Source of the DNA: Planctomycetota bacterium
GTDB lineage: Bacteria; Planctomycetota; Phycisphaerae; WQYP01
Assembly: GCA_021831565.1 (NCBI GenBank)
Contig: JAKBMM010000005.1
Coordinates: 16,998 to 80,997, forward strand
DNA length: 64,000 nucleotides
Direction: 5' to 3'
A program made the position numbers and the translations under genes. Position 1 is the first letter of the stretch; every line of letters begins with the position of its first letter. Shown one piece after another: positions 1 to 8,926 of the stretch. The notes below the pieces were generated by a model. It did no database searches and was not told where the DNA came from. It saw nothing but the letters and a program-made list of their open reading frames with translations.

Positions 1-2
1 GG

Positions 3-1847
3 ATGGTGATGAAATTTCCCACAGCCATTTTGGCGACGTTAATCCTGGCGGGGGGCACGGCCTTCGTGATCACCGCGCCGAAGATGTCGTTTGCCAATCC
101 CTTGGCCGGCGGGGCGCCAGCCAATGTTCTGATCTATCACAACGATGGCTTCAACGACGGGCAAAACCTTAAGGAAACCGTGTTGACTCCCGATGTCGTC
201 CGCAGCGCCAACTTCGGCAAGCTCTTGAGTATACATTTGGCCGGGGCCGAAAGCGGCCAGCCGCTGTTCAAGGCGGGTGTGAACATTACGGTGGGACCGC
301 ACCAAGGTGTGCAGAATGTTGTCTTTGTCGCCCTGAATAACGACAGTGTCTGGGCGATCAATGCCGACACCGGCGCGGTTCTGTGGAAGACCAGCCTGCT
401 GACCAGATTCCATGGTGTCGCGGATACGGTGGCCGCGGCTGACGGCAACCGCAGTACCGGCAGGGGCCTACCTCTGGAAGACACCCCGGCCATTGATCCA
501 AACACAAACGTGCTCTATGTCGAATGCGAAGAAAGCGAAAAGGGTCCCGGTACGGACGGCGCGCTTCACTGGATCCACATGTTGTCCGCCCTGAACCTTG
601 CCAACGGCACCCGCTACGCCAAAACCGTAAACATTGCCGAGGGCACGGCGAATGCCGGTTACATCAGTGGACCCGCAGTTAACAGAATCGGCGGCGGACG
701 CGACGTATTTGACGCGCGCGACCTGACCTGCCGCTGCCTGACTCTCGACATGGTCAATCACACTCTCTACATGGCCTGGGGCGACCCCGGTGATGGCGGA
801 CCATACAATGGCTGGATCGTCGGCTACGATGCCGTCAAAAATAGGGCGGACACTTTGCATCTCCAGGCTCTGTGGTGCGCCGTGCCCAGCGGTCACGGTA
901 CCGGCAGCACGCGCTTTAGCGACGGCGCCGGCGGCATCTGGCAGGGGGGCGGCGGCATAGCCGTGGATGCCCGCGGAAATCTCTATGTAGAGACTGGCAA
1001 CGGAACATTCGACACCCAATTGATCAAGGCCCCTTATAGCGGGCGTTTGAACACGGATGTGCCCAACCTGCGAGTGCCTTGCCGCGGCGATTATGGCGAT
1101 TCCTGCGTAAAGTTATCTCCGGATTCGGACACCGCACAGCAGGCCGACAACCCCAATGGCTTTGGCCTGCATGTGAGCGATTACTTTACGCCCAAAGACG
1201 AGCAGTCGCTTAATGCCGTCGATCAGGACCTTGGCTCGAGCAGTCCGGTTCTGCTGCCCAATTCCGTAGGCAACGCGCGACACCGGCAACTGATGATCAT
1301 TAACGATAAGCAAGGCACGATTTACCTCCTCGACCGCAACCACATGGGTGGCTACCACGGCAATGCCGCGGGCCGGGGCGGGGGCGCCAACAATGTGGTG
1401 CAGGAGTTGAAACAAGCGACGGGCAGGACATTCAGCACGGGCGCCTTCTATGCCGGAACCAGCGCCAATAGCGGCATGATTTACTATGTCGGGATAGGTA
1501 GTTACGTCCGGGCTTTTTTGATCTCCCACGCGCGGATTCACGCACGTCCGATAGCGACCTCGCGGACCAGCTATGGCGCCTATAGCTATCCCGGTTCGAC
1601 TCCGGAAATATCCGCCCATGGCGGCCGGGACGGAATCCTCTGGACCCTGGATGAACGCCGGGACCGTCTGGTCGCCTACAATGCCTTAAATCTGCATGAT
1701 CTTCTGTTCTGCAGCGATCAAGTTGCCGCCGATGCGCTTACGGGGAAAATTGTGACTTTCAACACGCCCATGGTCGCCAATGGCCGCGTCTACGTGGGTA
1801 CGAGAGATGCCTTGAACGTCTATGGCCTGGTGGGCGGCTGGCATTGA
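3..1847 (+). CDS. Secreted PQQ-like beta-propeller protein
   Basis: The 614-residue product starts with MVMK and a hydrophobic run (about residues 6-25), which looks like a Sec signal peptide, so it is probably exported. Propeller-blade signatures recur: VWAINADTGAVLWKTSL near residue 116, then NLYVETGNGTFD, GTIYLLDRN and, near the C-terminus, GRVYVGTRDALNVYG. This is the repeat style of quinoprotein or PQQ-binding-like propellers. I cannot identify a cofactor site or substrate, so catalysis is not claimed. Starts at 3 and 9 (ATG GTG ATG) are equally possible. The gene begins 2 bases from the window edge, so its ribosome-binding site and upstream context are not visible. Confidence 0.75.
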   Translation: MVMKFPTAILATLILAGGTAFVITAPKMSFANPLAGGAPANVLIYHNDGFNDGQNLKETVLTPDVVRSANFGKLLSIHLAGAESGQPLFKAGVNITVGPHQGVQNVVFVALNNDSVWAINADTGAVLWKTSLLTRFHGVADTVAAADGNRSTGRGLPLEDTPAIDPNTNVLYVECEESEKGPGTDGALHWIHMLSALNLANGTRYAKTVNIAEGTANAGYISGPAVNRIGGGRDVFDARDLTCRCLTLDMVNHTLYMAWGDPGDGGPYNGWIVGYDAVKNRADTLHLQALWCAVPSGHGTGSTRFSDGAGGIWQGGGGIAVDARGNLYVETGNGTFDTQLIKAPYSGRLNTDVPNLRVPCRGDYGDSCVKLSPDSDTAQQADNPNGFGLHVSDYFTPKDEQSLNAVDQDLGSSSPVLLPNSVGNARHRQLMIINDKQGTIYLLDRNHMGGYHGNAAGRGGGANNVVQELKQATGRTFSTGAFYAGTSANSGMIYYVGIGSYVRAFLISHARIHARPIATSRTSYGAYSYPGSTPEISAHGGRDGILWTLDERRDRLVAYNALNLHDLLFCSDQVAADALTGKIVTFNTPMVANGRVYVGTRDALNVYGLVGGWH

Positions 1848-1903
1848 ACCACACCGGGGCGGCGCGATAGATTATGCCGCGCGTGGGCTGGTTCCATTTG
1901 AAA

Positions 1904-1975
1904 AGCCGATGGTGGGATTCGAACCCGCAACCTACGGTTTACAAAACCGTTGCTCTGCCATTGAGCTACATCGGC
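1904..1975 (-). tRNA. tRNA-Thr (anticodon UGU)
   Basis: The minus strand folds as a cloverleaf. The 7-bp acceptor stem GCCGATG/CATCGGC is perfect, the D arm is GCTC...GAGC, and the anticodon stem ACGGT/ACCGT holds the loop TTTGTAA (anticodon TGT, reading ACA). The T loop is TTCGAAT. The T stem GCGGG/CCCAC contains one C-A mismatch. The discriminator base is U and CCA is not encoded. It stands alone, convergent with the propeller gene. Confidence 0.93.
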
Positions 1976-2205
1976 GCGAACGTGCAGAAAATCCTTGCAA
2001 ACGGCGGTTTTCGCTTGGATTATTCGCATTTTCTTCACCTATGCTATCCGATGGTTTCAGTTCGTCCAAGTTCGCCGAAGTCAGCAATAGTTATCGCCCC
2101 CAGGTTATTCATGTTTGCGATTTTACGGCGCTGCCTATTATGAGTGAAATCATCTTCCCCCAAAAAAAAATGGAAATTTTTCAAACCAACCGGTATGATG
2201 ATTCG

Positions 2206-2316
2206 TATAACAGAGCAGAGTGGATCAGCCGAAGAGGCTGATTCGTTCATGAGTTCCTTCCTTCTCCCCCACGAAAGCCGGTGGTCGTCTCCCACGCGAC
2301 CATCGGCTATTTTTTT
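2206..2316 (+). ncRNA. Candidate small RNA with own promoter and terminator
   Basis: A possible promoter reads TGGAAA (2171-2176), a 17-nt spacer and TATGAT (2194-2199), predicting a start near 2206. The transcript would contain a perfect hairpin ATCAGCC-GAAGA-GGCTGAT (about 2224-2242) and end at an intrinsic terminator at 2276-2316. No convincing ORF with a ribosome-binding site lies inside. The element sits between a minus-strand tRNA and the 3' end of minus-strand nrdJ, so no neighbouring plus-strand gene accounts for the terminator. I do not recognise the RNA family. Confidence 0.45.
2276..2316 (+). terminator. Intrinsic terminator
   Basis: The stem AGCCGGTGGTCG pairs with CGACCATCGGCT (12 bp, one G-U) around a 9-nt loop and is followed directly by ATTTTTTT. 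The U-tract is present only in the plus direction, so it does not serve nrdJ. Confidence 0.8.
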
Positions 2317-2402
2317 CCTGTTTCGAAGCGGTAAAGAATAACTGTATGGATGGTTACGATATCCCGCAGCGTATAGCCGCGGATATCCGCTTTCCGATGC
2401 GG

Positions 2403-5400
2403 CTAGGAACATCCTAACGAATTACCGCAATTGAGACACTTGTAGCAGCTTCCGTTACGAACGGTAATGCTGCCGCAGGTGCATACCGGTGCATCGGTGG
2501 TAAGAGCCAGTTGCTGCGAGAGGACATTGCCAAAAGCGGGGGCGGTTGAAACCGACGCGCTGAACCGGCCGCCAGCCAGTGTCGCCACCGCACTGGAAGT
2601 CTCGGATAAGTGGCCGGAGCCATTACTATTACCATTTCCATTACCGCCGCGGACCGGCACCAGCGCCGCAGCGGGGGTTTCATAGTGCTCTAAATCTTCC
2701 GGAATGGGTTCGTGGCTCCGATTCATACCGCCATTGCCATTGCCGTGCCCACTGGAGTCGCTGGCCCCGGCGATTTTGGCGGCGGCCGGTACGGAATGTC
2801 CCGGTGCGCCGGAATTGGCGACGTGATAACCGGGTACAAACTTCATTCCCAGCCACCGCACCAGGTAGTCAATCGGACTTTTAGCGAATGGAATATCCGG
2901 ATTGGTGGTGATACCGGCCGGTTCGAAACGCATGTACGCGAATTTGCGGACAATGGCGTCTAAGGGTACGCCATACTGGAGATTGAGCGATATCAGCGTG
3001 GCGATGGTATCCATCAACCCACCGACGGTGCTGCCCTGCTTGGCCATGGTGATGAACACCTCGCCGGGACTGCCGTCATCAAACAGGCCGCAGGTGATAT
3101 ACCCCTCATGGCCGACGATATCGAATTTATGAGTGATGCTCGGCCGCGTGTCGGGCAGACGCCGCCGCAATGGCCGTTCCACCACTTTTTCCACGACACG
3201 TTCAACCAGGGAGCCTGCCGGACCGACTTTCACACCGCCGGCAGGTACGGCTCCGTTTCCCAGTAAGGAAGGGCTGGAATCTGAGCAGGGAGGACAGGAT
3301 GCGGACGATTCGACTTTGAGCGTGTCAATTTCCGCATCGTCGGCGGCGTCGTCATCGGCGGTACGGTTGAGCGGCTGGCTGAGTTTCGAGCCGTCGCGGT
3401 ACAGCGCCACGGCCTTGAGTCCCAGTCGCCAAGCTTCGCGGTAAGCCTCTTCCATATCGGCTACGTTTACCTCGTTGGGGAGATTGATGGTCTTGCTGAT
3501 CGCGCCGCTGATGAACGGCTGCACCGCCGCCATCATTTTTATATGTCCGATATGGTGGATAAATCGCCGGCCTTTGCGTCCGCACCTGTTGGCACAATCG
3601 AAAACGCTCAGGTGTTCCGGTTTCAGGTGAGGAGCGCCTTGGACCGTCTGCGAACCACAGATCACGTCGCCGGCTTCGCGAATCTGGCGCCGGGTAAAGC
3701 CCAAGGCCCGTAAAAGGTTGAAGGAATTTTTTCGCCATTGCTCGGCGCTAAACCCAAGGCGGGTCATCGTCGCCTCGCCGAGTGTCCAGGGAGAAAAGGC
3801 GAAGGCCAGCTCGAAAACAGAAGGCAGGCAAGCCTCTATTTTTGCCAGTTCTTCCTCCGTGAAGCCCTTCGCCTTAAGGGAATCGGTATGGATGTGCGGG
3901 GCGCCCTTCAGGGTGAGCGTGCCCAGCGCATAGGTCATGATGTCCTTGATCTGGTCGGGAGCGTAGCCAAGGTTCTTCAATGCCGGCGCCAACGACTGAT
4001 TGGCTATTTTGAAATAACCGCCGCCGGCGAGTTTCTTGAACTTCACCAAGGCGAAGTCCGGCTCCACGCCGGTGGTGTCGCAATCCATCAACAGGCCGAT
4101 CGTGCCGGTGGGGGCGATCACCGTGGTCTGGGCGTTGCGGTAGCCGTACTTTTCACCCAGTCGCACGGCGCGGTCCCAAGCCTGGCGCGCCGTTGAGAGT
4201 AATTGTTCGTTTGCCGTTGGATCATCGCTGAACCAGGCGGAATCGATCGCGAGCGGTTTGGTGGCAAGCCCTTCGTACTGTTGGTTGGCCCAAGCCGCGG
4301 CGCGGTGATTGCGCATCACCCGCAGCATGTCCGCCCGATTGGCGTGATAACCGGCAAATGGGCCTAATTCCCTGGCCATTTCCGCGGACGTGGCATAACT
4401 TTCCGCGGTCATCAGGGCGGTGATGGCGCCGCAAATTGCCCGTGCTTTGTCGCTGTCGTAGGCGATGCCGCCGGCCATCAACATGGTTCCAATGTTGGCG
4501 TATCCCAAGCCCAGCGTGCGGTATTCGTAGCTTAAACGGGCGATTTCGCGGCTGGGGTAGGCCGCCATCAGCACCGAAATTTCCAGCACGATGGTCCAGA
4601 GCCGACAGGCGTGGCGGAACCCGTCGATATCGAAGCGGCGGGTATCGAGATTATAAAACTTCATCAGGTTGATGGAAGCCAGATTGCATGCGGTATTGTC
4701 CAGGAACATGTACTCGCTGCACGGGTTGCTGGCGTTGATGCGGCCGCTCTGCGGGCAGGTGTGCCACTGGTTGATGGTGTCGTCATACTGCACGCCCGGG
4801 TCGGCGCAGCGCCAGGCGGCGAAGGCGATCTGTTCCCATAGATGGCGGGCCTTGCATGTTTTGTGAACCTTGCCGTCGGTCCGACGGATGAGTTGCCAGT
4901 CGCCGTCCGTATCCAGGGCTTTCATGAACCTGTCGGGCACGCGGACGGAGTTGTTGGAATTCTGGCCGGCAACGGTGGCGTAGGCCTCGCCATTGAAATC
5001 ATAATCAAGCTTCAGATCGAGTTTCTCGGCCGCTTCCCGCTGTTCCCGGGAGAGGTGTTTGACTCCTTCCACCATGGCCGCGACTTTGATCTCTTCGCGG
5101 ACTTTCCAGTTGATGAATGCTTCAATGTCGGGATGATCCAGGTCCAGACAGACCATTTTGGCCGCGCGGCGGGTGGTGCCGCCGGATTTGATCGCTCCAG
5201 CGGCGCGGTCCCCGATGCGCAGGAAACTCATCAGGCCGGAAGATTTCCCGCCGCCGGAAAGCGGTTCATTTTCCCCGCGCAGCCTGGAGAAATTGGTCCC
5301 GGTGCCCGAGCCATACTTGAAAAGGCGCGCTTCCCGCACCCACAGGTCCATGATGCCGCCTTCATTAACCAAGTCATCATTCACACTCTGGATAAAGCAG

Positions 5401-5945
5401 GCGTGCGGTTGCGGATGCGTGTAAGCGTCGGCGGCCTGTTCCAGTTGATGGGTTTTGGGGTTCACAAACCAATGTCCCTGCGAAGGCCCCGTCAAGCCGT
5501 AGGCGTAATTCAGACCGGTGTTGAACCACTGCGGCGAGTTCGGCGCCGCCATCTGGTTCAGAAGCATGTGGGCGATCTCATCATAAAAGACTTGGGCGTC
5601 TTGCTTGCTATCGAAGTAGCCGTACTGGTTGCCCCAGTGCGTCCAGCAGCCGGCCAGGCGATGCACCACCTGCCGGACCGACTTTTCCGGTCCGGTTTTC
5701 GGCTTACCATCTACATCCAAGATTGGTTTTCCATCCGCATCCGCCTGGGGCACTCCCGCTTTGCGAAAATACTTGCTGGCCATGATGTCGGTGGCGAGTT
5801 GCGACCACGATGCCGGAACTTCGACGTCTTTCATTTCAAAAACCACCGTACCATCGACATTGCTGATGCGGCTGGTGCGTTTGGCGTAAGAAACGGCGGC
5901 GTAAACATCCGCACCCGATTGGGTAAACCGACGATCGATTTTCAT
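2403..5945 (-). CDS. nrdJ: Adenosylcobalamin-dependent (class II) ribonucleotide reductase
   Basis: The enzyme reduces ribonucleotides to deoxyribonucleotides using a B12-generated thiyl radical. The 1180-residue protein has the substrate-site stretch SGTGTNFSRLRGENEPLSGG, the active-site motif NPCSEYMFLDNTACNLASIN with the N-C-E triad, and a C-terminal zinc-ribbon-like tail CTCG...CYKCLNCG typical of long NrdJ proteins. A low-complexity Gly/Asn/Ser-rich linker (about residues 1040-1110) precedes that tail. The ATG at 5945 has AGGAG five bases upstream. The gene lies downstream of dcd on the same strand, so the two supply dNTPs together. I see no B12-box riboswitch in the leader; an inverted-repeat operator candidate sits there instead. 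Confidence 0.97.
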   Translation of the reverse strand: MKIDRRFTQSGADVYAAVSYAKRTSRISNVDGTVVFEMKDVEVPASWSQLATDIMASKYFRKAGVPQADADGKPILDVDGKPKTGPEKSVRQVVHRLAGCWTHWGNQYGYFDSKQDAQVFYDEIAHMLLNQMAAPNSPQWFNTGLNYAYGLTGPSQGHWFVNPKTHQLEQAADAYTHPQPHACFIQSVNDDLVNEGGIMDLWVREARLFKYGSGTGTNFSRLRGENEPLSGGGKSSGLMSFLRIGDRAAGAIKSGGTTRRAAKMVCLDLDHPDIEAFINWKVREEIKVAAMVEGVKHLSREQREAAEKLDLKLDYDFNGEAYATVAGQNSNNSVRVPDRFMKALDTDGDWQLIRRTDGKVHKTCKARHLWEQIAFAAWRCADPGVQYDDTINQWHTCPQSGRINASNPCSEYMFLDNTACNLASINLMKFYNLDTRRFDIDGFRHACRLWTIVLEISVLMAAYPSREIARLSYEYRTLGLGYANIGTMLMAGGIAYDSDKARAICGAITALMTAESYATSAEMARELGPFAGYHANRADMLRVMRNHRAAAWANQQYEGLATKPLAIDSAWFSDDPTANEQLLSTARQAWDRAVRLGEKYGYRNAQTTVIAPTGTIGLLMDCDTTGVEPDFALVKFKKLAGGGYFKIANQSLAPALKNLGYAPDQIKDIMTYALGTLTLKGAPHIHTDSLKAKGFTEEELAKIEACLPSVFELAFAFSPWTLGEATMTRLGFSAEQWRKNSFNLLRALGFTRRQIREAGDVICGSQTVQGAPHLKPEHLSVFDCANRCGRKGRRFIHHIGHIKMMAAVQPFISGAISKTINLPNEVNVADMEEAYREAWRLGLKAVALYRDGSKLSQPLNRTADDDAADDAEIDTLKVESSASCPPCSDSSPSLLGNGAVPAGGVKVGPAGSLVERVVEKVVERPLRRRLPDTRPSITHKFDIVGHEGYITCGLFDDGSPGEVFITMAKQGSTVGGLMDTIATLISLNLQYGVPLDAIVRKFAYMRFEPAGITTNPDIPFAKSPIDYLVRWLGMKFVPGYHVANSGAPGHSVPAAAKIAGASDSSGHGNGNGGMNRSHEPIPEDLEHYETPAAALVPVRGGNGNGNSNGSGHLSETSSAVATLAGGRFSASVSTAPAFGNVLSQQLALTTDAPVCTCGSITVRNGSCYKCLNCGNSLGCS

Positions 5946-5974
5946 GATTACTCCTGCTTGTGTGTCCCCAGGCT

Positions 5975-6047
5975 TGTTTTAGAATGATATTGCGGTTCCC
6001 GCTGTTTTCTAAAACAGGAATCCTGGAATCCGTACCTGTTTCTAAAC
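5975..6047 (-). promoter_or_regulatory. Candidate nrdJ promoter with GTTTTAGAAA-type inverted repeats
   Basis: On the minus strand, -35 TTAGAA (6007-6012) and -10 TATCAT (5984-5989) are separated by 17 bp. Three copies of one motif surround them: GTTTAGAAACA (6037-6047), the near-palindrome TGTTTTAGAAAACA (6003-6016) covering the -35, and TTCTAAAACA (5975-5984) next to the expected start. The 5975-5984 and 6007-6016 copies form a perfect 10-bp inverted repeat. This arrangement suggests a repressor operator, which is an inference. It does not match the NrdR box as I know it. Confidence 0.45.
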
Positions 6048-6130
6048 GCCGGCGACATCCCATCCTGCGACATCGCCGGCCACCGGTAGTTGCCGCGCCT
6101 CCGTGTTTCGCGGCTTTCCGTCTGGACCGG

Positions 6131-6685
6131 TCAATCCACCCGCGGTAGCGTCAGACCGGATTGATTCTGGTACTTCCCTTTTTTGTCCGCATAGCTGGTG
6201 CGGCAGACTTTTTCACCACGCAGAAAAATGATCTGGGCGATGCCTTCATTGGCATAAATTTTGGCCGGCAGCGGCGTGGTGTTGGAAATCTCGATGGTGA
6301 TCCGTCCCTTCCATTCCGGTTCCAGCGGAGTTACGTTCACGATGATCCCGCAGCGGGCATACGTGCTCTTGCCCACGCAAATCGCCAGGATGTTGCGCGG
6401 AATCTCGAAGTACTCCACGGTTTCGCACAGTGCGAAACTGTTGGGCGGAATAAGCACATGGCCGGCGGTGTCGGCATCCACGTCTACGAAACCGCGGGGG
6501 GAAAAATTTTTGGGATCAACCACTTCCGAGTTTACGTTGGTAAAGATTTTGAATTTCGAGCCTACGCGCACGTCATAGCCGTAACTCGATACCCCGTAGC
6601 TTACGCAACCGGTTCGCTTGACGGACTGCTCAAAGGGTTCGATCCGAACCTCTTCCTGAATCTGATAATCAGCAAGAATGCCCAT
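6131..6685 (-). CDS. dcd: dCTP deaminase
   Basis: The enzyme deaminates dCTP to dUTP, feeding dTMP synthesis. The product of 184 residues matches the usual length. It carries the family signature [20 protein letters not shown] and the trimer/nucleotide-site segment [19 protein letters not shown]. The ORF track extends upstream to 6799, but Dcd proteins begin MGIL-like, and ATG 6685 gives MGILADYQI, with GGTGA just upstream. A strong promoter at 6899-6926 serves it, giving an RNA leader of about 200 nt. It precedes nrdJ on the same strand with about 185 bp between. Confidence 0.95.
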   Translation of the reverse strand: MGILADYQIQEEVRIEPFEQSVKRTGCVSYGVSSYGYDVRVGSKFKIFTNVNSEVVDPKNFSPRGFVDVDADTAGHVLIPPNSFALCETVEYFEIPRNILAICVGKSTYARCGIIVNVTPLEPEWKGRITIEISNTTPLPAKIYANEGIAQIIFLRGEKVCRTSYADKKGKYQNQSGLTLPRVD

Positions 6686-6898
6686 GATGTCACCGTGCTC
6701 TGAGCGCTCCAGCGCCTCGCCTGACTGCCGATATGGAAGGCAGGTTCGGTTTCTGTTAGCATATCGCAACTCCGCTGCCAGCTCAAGAAGTGTTGCCACA
6801 CCATGAAGGAGTCTGCGGCCGTTGCATTGGGCCCATCATTTTCTCACAGGAAACCACTTTCCCGTGTGTTAAGGTTCTGATAAGACCCGACTTGAGTA

Positions 6899-6926
6899 AC
6901 TATACCGCTATATCTTGTGGTGTCAA
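6899..6926 (-). promoter_or_regulatory. sigma70-like promoter for dcd
   Basis: On the minus strand TTGACA (6921-6926), a 16-bp spacer and TATAGT (6899-6904). It lies in the unusually AT-rich 308-bp gap between the divergent genes dcd and mutY, which holds no gene. Confidence 0.75.
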
Positions 6927-6945
6927 GTCATTTTTTAACTAAATA

Positions 6946-6975
6946 TTGACAAACAGGTTTTCCACAACGTAAACT
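6946..6975 (+). promoter_or_regulatory. sigma70-like promoter for mutY
   Basis: TTGACA (6946-6951), an 18-bp spacer and TAAACT (6970-6975) on the plus strand. It is back to back with the dcd promoter; the two -35 boxes are only about 20 bp apart, so the genes could be coordinately controlled. Confidence 0.6.
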
Positions 6976-6993
6976 CTTTTAGCCACAGCAGTT

Positions 6994-8166
6994 GTGGTAT
7001 TAAAAAAATGGGCACTATTGGTGGTAGTCGTAAAGAGTTTACCGTGGACATGTCGCTGTTCGGACAGGCTTTTAGCTTGGTTTGCTCGCAACCAACGCGA
7101 TTTACCGTGGCGGCGCACTCGCGACCCCTATGCCATCTGGCTTTCAGAAATGATGCTTCAACAGACGAGGGTAGAGAGCGTCGTTGCCTATTTCCAGAGG
7201 TTTTTGCGCCGTTTTCCCACCCTGGACTCGCTGGCCGCGGCGTCGCAGGAAGAAGTTCTCAAGCTTTGGTCGGGACTGGGCTATTACCGCCGCGCCCGCC
7301 AGTTGCACCAGGCGTCGCGCCGCATGGCCGGCGGCCGGGAAAAACAGATTCCATCAACATATAAAGAATTAATAAAACTACCGGGCGTCGGCCGCTATAC
7401 CGCCGGCGCCATCGCCAGCATCGCCTTCGGCGAGCCAGTTCCCGCGCTCGACGGCAACGTCATGCGCGTGTTGACGCGGCTGCTGGCCCTGCCGGATGAT
7501 CTGGCGCGCCAAGCGACGCGGAACAAACTCCAGCAAATCGCGGCAACCCTTGTACCGGAAAAAAATCCCGGCGATTACAACCAGGCCATGATGGAACTCG
7601 GCGCGACTCTTTGCACGCCGCGTCATCCCGCCTGCGGGTCATGTCCCCTGCGCCGCCTGTGCCGCGCGCGGGACGCCGGGAATCCCGAAAAGTTTCCCGT
7701 CAAAGCCGCCCGCGGAAAGGCCCCGCGGGTCAAGTGCACCTCCGTTGTGGTGCGACAAAATGGAAAATGGTTGCTGCTCCGGCGGCCCGCCGGCGGTCTC
7801 TGGGAGCATCTGTGGGAGTTCCCCACGCTGAGTCGGTCAAAACAAGATTTATCCCCGGCCGAAGTTCAGCGACGGATCGGGCGAATGCTGGGCCTGGACG
7901 CCCAGGTGAAAAGCCAGGATATCCGATTGCGGCATCAGCTCACTCATCGCCGTATGGAATATCGCGTGTTTGCCGCCACAGCCATCCGCCGGCCGAAAAA
8001 AATTTCCTTGCCCCTTTGCGGCCCGGGCCGCTATGAGGCGTATCGCTGGGTCGCCGATCTTGATGAGGTTCCCGTGGCCGGCATCACGCGTAAAATCCTG
8101 GAGGAGGTTCGTGCTAATTTGATTACCCGCCGCCATGGAAAGATTGCCAAGCTGGACGGCGTATAA
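6994..8166 (+). CDS. mutY: A/G-specific adenine glycosylase
   Basis: It removes adenine mispaired with 8-oxoG or G in base excision repair. The HhH-GPD domain shows SEMMLQQTRVESV (catalytic Glu) and LPGVGRYTAGAIASIAFGE followed by ALDGNVMRVLTR (catalytic Asp). The 4Fe-4S loop is intact as C-x6-C-x2-C-x5-C (CTPRHPACGSCPLRRLC). A C-terminal NUDIX-like domain that senses 8-oxoG follows (KWLLLRRPAGGLWEHLWEFP). The start is uncertain: GTG 6994 lies about 12 nt after the predicted transcription start, but TTG 7018 or GTG 7021 would fit the family N-terminus equally well. Confidence 0.95.
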   Translation: MVLKKWALLVVVVKSLPWTCRCSDRLLAWFARNQRDLPWRRTRDPYAIWLSEMMLQQTRVESVVAYFQRFLRRFPTLDSLAAASQEEVLKLWSGLGYYRRARQLHQASRRMAGGREKQIPSTYKELIKLPGVGRYTAGAIASIAFGEPVPALDGNVMRVLTRLLALPDDLARQATRNKLQQIAATLVPEKNPGDYNQAMMELGATLCTPRHPACGSCPLRRLCRARDAGNPEKFPVKAARGKAPRVKCTSVVVRQNGKWLLLRRPAGGLWEHLWEFPTLSRSKQDLSPAEVQRRIGRMLGLDAQVKSQDIRLRHQLTHRRMEYRVFAATAIRRPKKISLPLCGPGRYEAYRWVADLDEVPVAGITRKILEEVRANLITRRHGKIAKLDGV

Positions 8167-8293
8167 ACCGATTCGCCGTGTATACTTCCGGTTCTGACGG
8201 AGTTTCGCGCGGTGGTCAAGAACGACCGATGAGGGCGCCGGCCCTACATTTTTGTGGTGGGAACACCCGCGCTCTTCGGTTCTTGCTGATTTA

Positions 8294-8926
8294 TCAGGGA
8301 GGGAACCAGGATTGAAGGGTCTTCTTGAATTTCAAAAATGCCCGATCGGCGCAGCGATCCAAACCCACCTCCCTGGCCATATCATCGTATAGCGAGGAGG
8401 TGCGCGGCCGTTTCATTTCAAGCAGCACGGCTTCAAGAGCTTCTTTCGGTCGAAGTGGTTTCACCCGGCCCGCCGCCAGAAACCCCTTTTGTTCAAGCCA
8501 GTGACGTAATGGTAATGCCGGTTTTTTTTCCCTCCAACCAAGAATCCTATCGACCACCGGTGAATCTGACCATATCCATGCCTCAAGCTCAGGTTCGATC
8601 ACCACTGCGGCCGCCCGGTTCGACCAACCCGCCTTTGGCAATTCGCGTTCAACGATTGTCTCCGTGTCTTGGGCACTCGCCTTGGTCCCCGAGCCTTCAC
8701 AATCAAACAGCACGATTGCGTGTTCGTATATCCTTGTGAATGCACTTAGAAATTGTGCGCTGCGGACCCGGCAGCCGGTATCTTTTTGCGGATGGCGGTA
8801 TACATCAAAGGTGATGTTCCGGATACGCAGCGCTTGCGGTCTGCACAGAGCGCTACGGACTGCGGCTTCCATGCTTTTGTCGGCCACCAAAACCACAAGG
8901 TCTTTATGCGGCGCCGTTTGGTTCAC
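8294..8926 (-). CDS. Small partner protein of AAA ATPase (possible TOPRIM-like effector)
   Basis: The 210-residue protein starts 4 bases inside the end of the upstream AAA ATPase gene (ATGA overlap), so the two are translated together. Conserved-looking blocks are LVVLVADKSMEAAVRSAL at the N-terminus, HAIVLFDCEGSG with two acidic residues, VVIEPELEAWIW, and a C-terminal DRAFLKFKKTLQSWFP. The spacing of acidic motifs and the pairing with an ABC/OLD-type ATPase recall TOPRIM-type or DUF4276-like effector partners, but I cannot prove that fold by eye. The pair is lower in GC than its neighbours, which suggests acquisition. Likely role (inferred): effector of a two-gene defence cassette. Confidence 0.6.
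   Translation of the reverse strand: MNQTAPHKDLVVLVADKSMEAAVRSALCRPQALRIRNITFDVYRHPQKDTGCRVRSAQFLSAFTRIYEHAIVLFDCEGSGTKASAQDTETIVERELPKAGWSNRAAAVVIEPELEAWIWSDSPVVDRILGWREKKPALPLRHWLEQKGFLAAGRVKPLRPKEALEAVLLEMKRPRTSSLYDDMAREVGLDRCADRAFLKFKKTLQSWFPP

Noticed and set aside
4842-5987. 381-residue plus-strand ORF
   Set aside because: It is fully antisense to nrdJ, an unambiguous conserved gene, and its composition is that of a GC-rich shadow frame.
5946-6130. Cobalamin riboswitch upstream of nrdJ
   Set aside because: Expected for a B12-dependent enzyme, but the B12-box core (GCCACTG) is not present on the nrdJ strand; only inverted repeats are.
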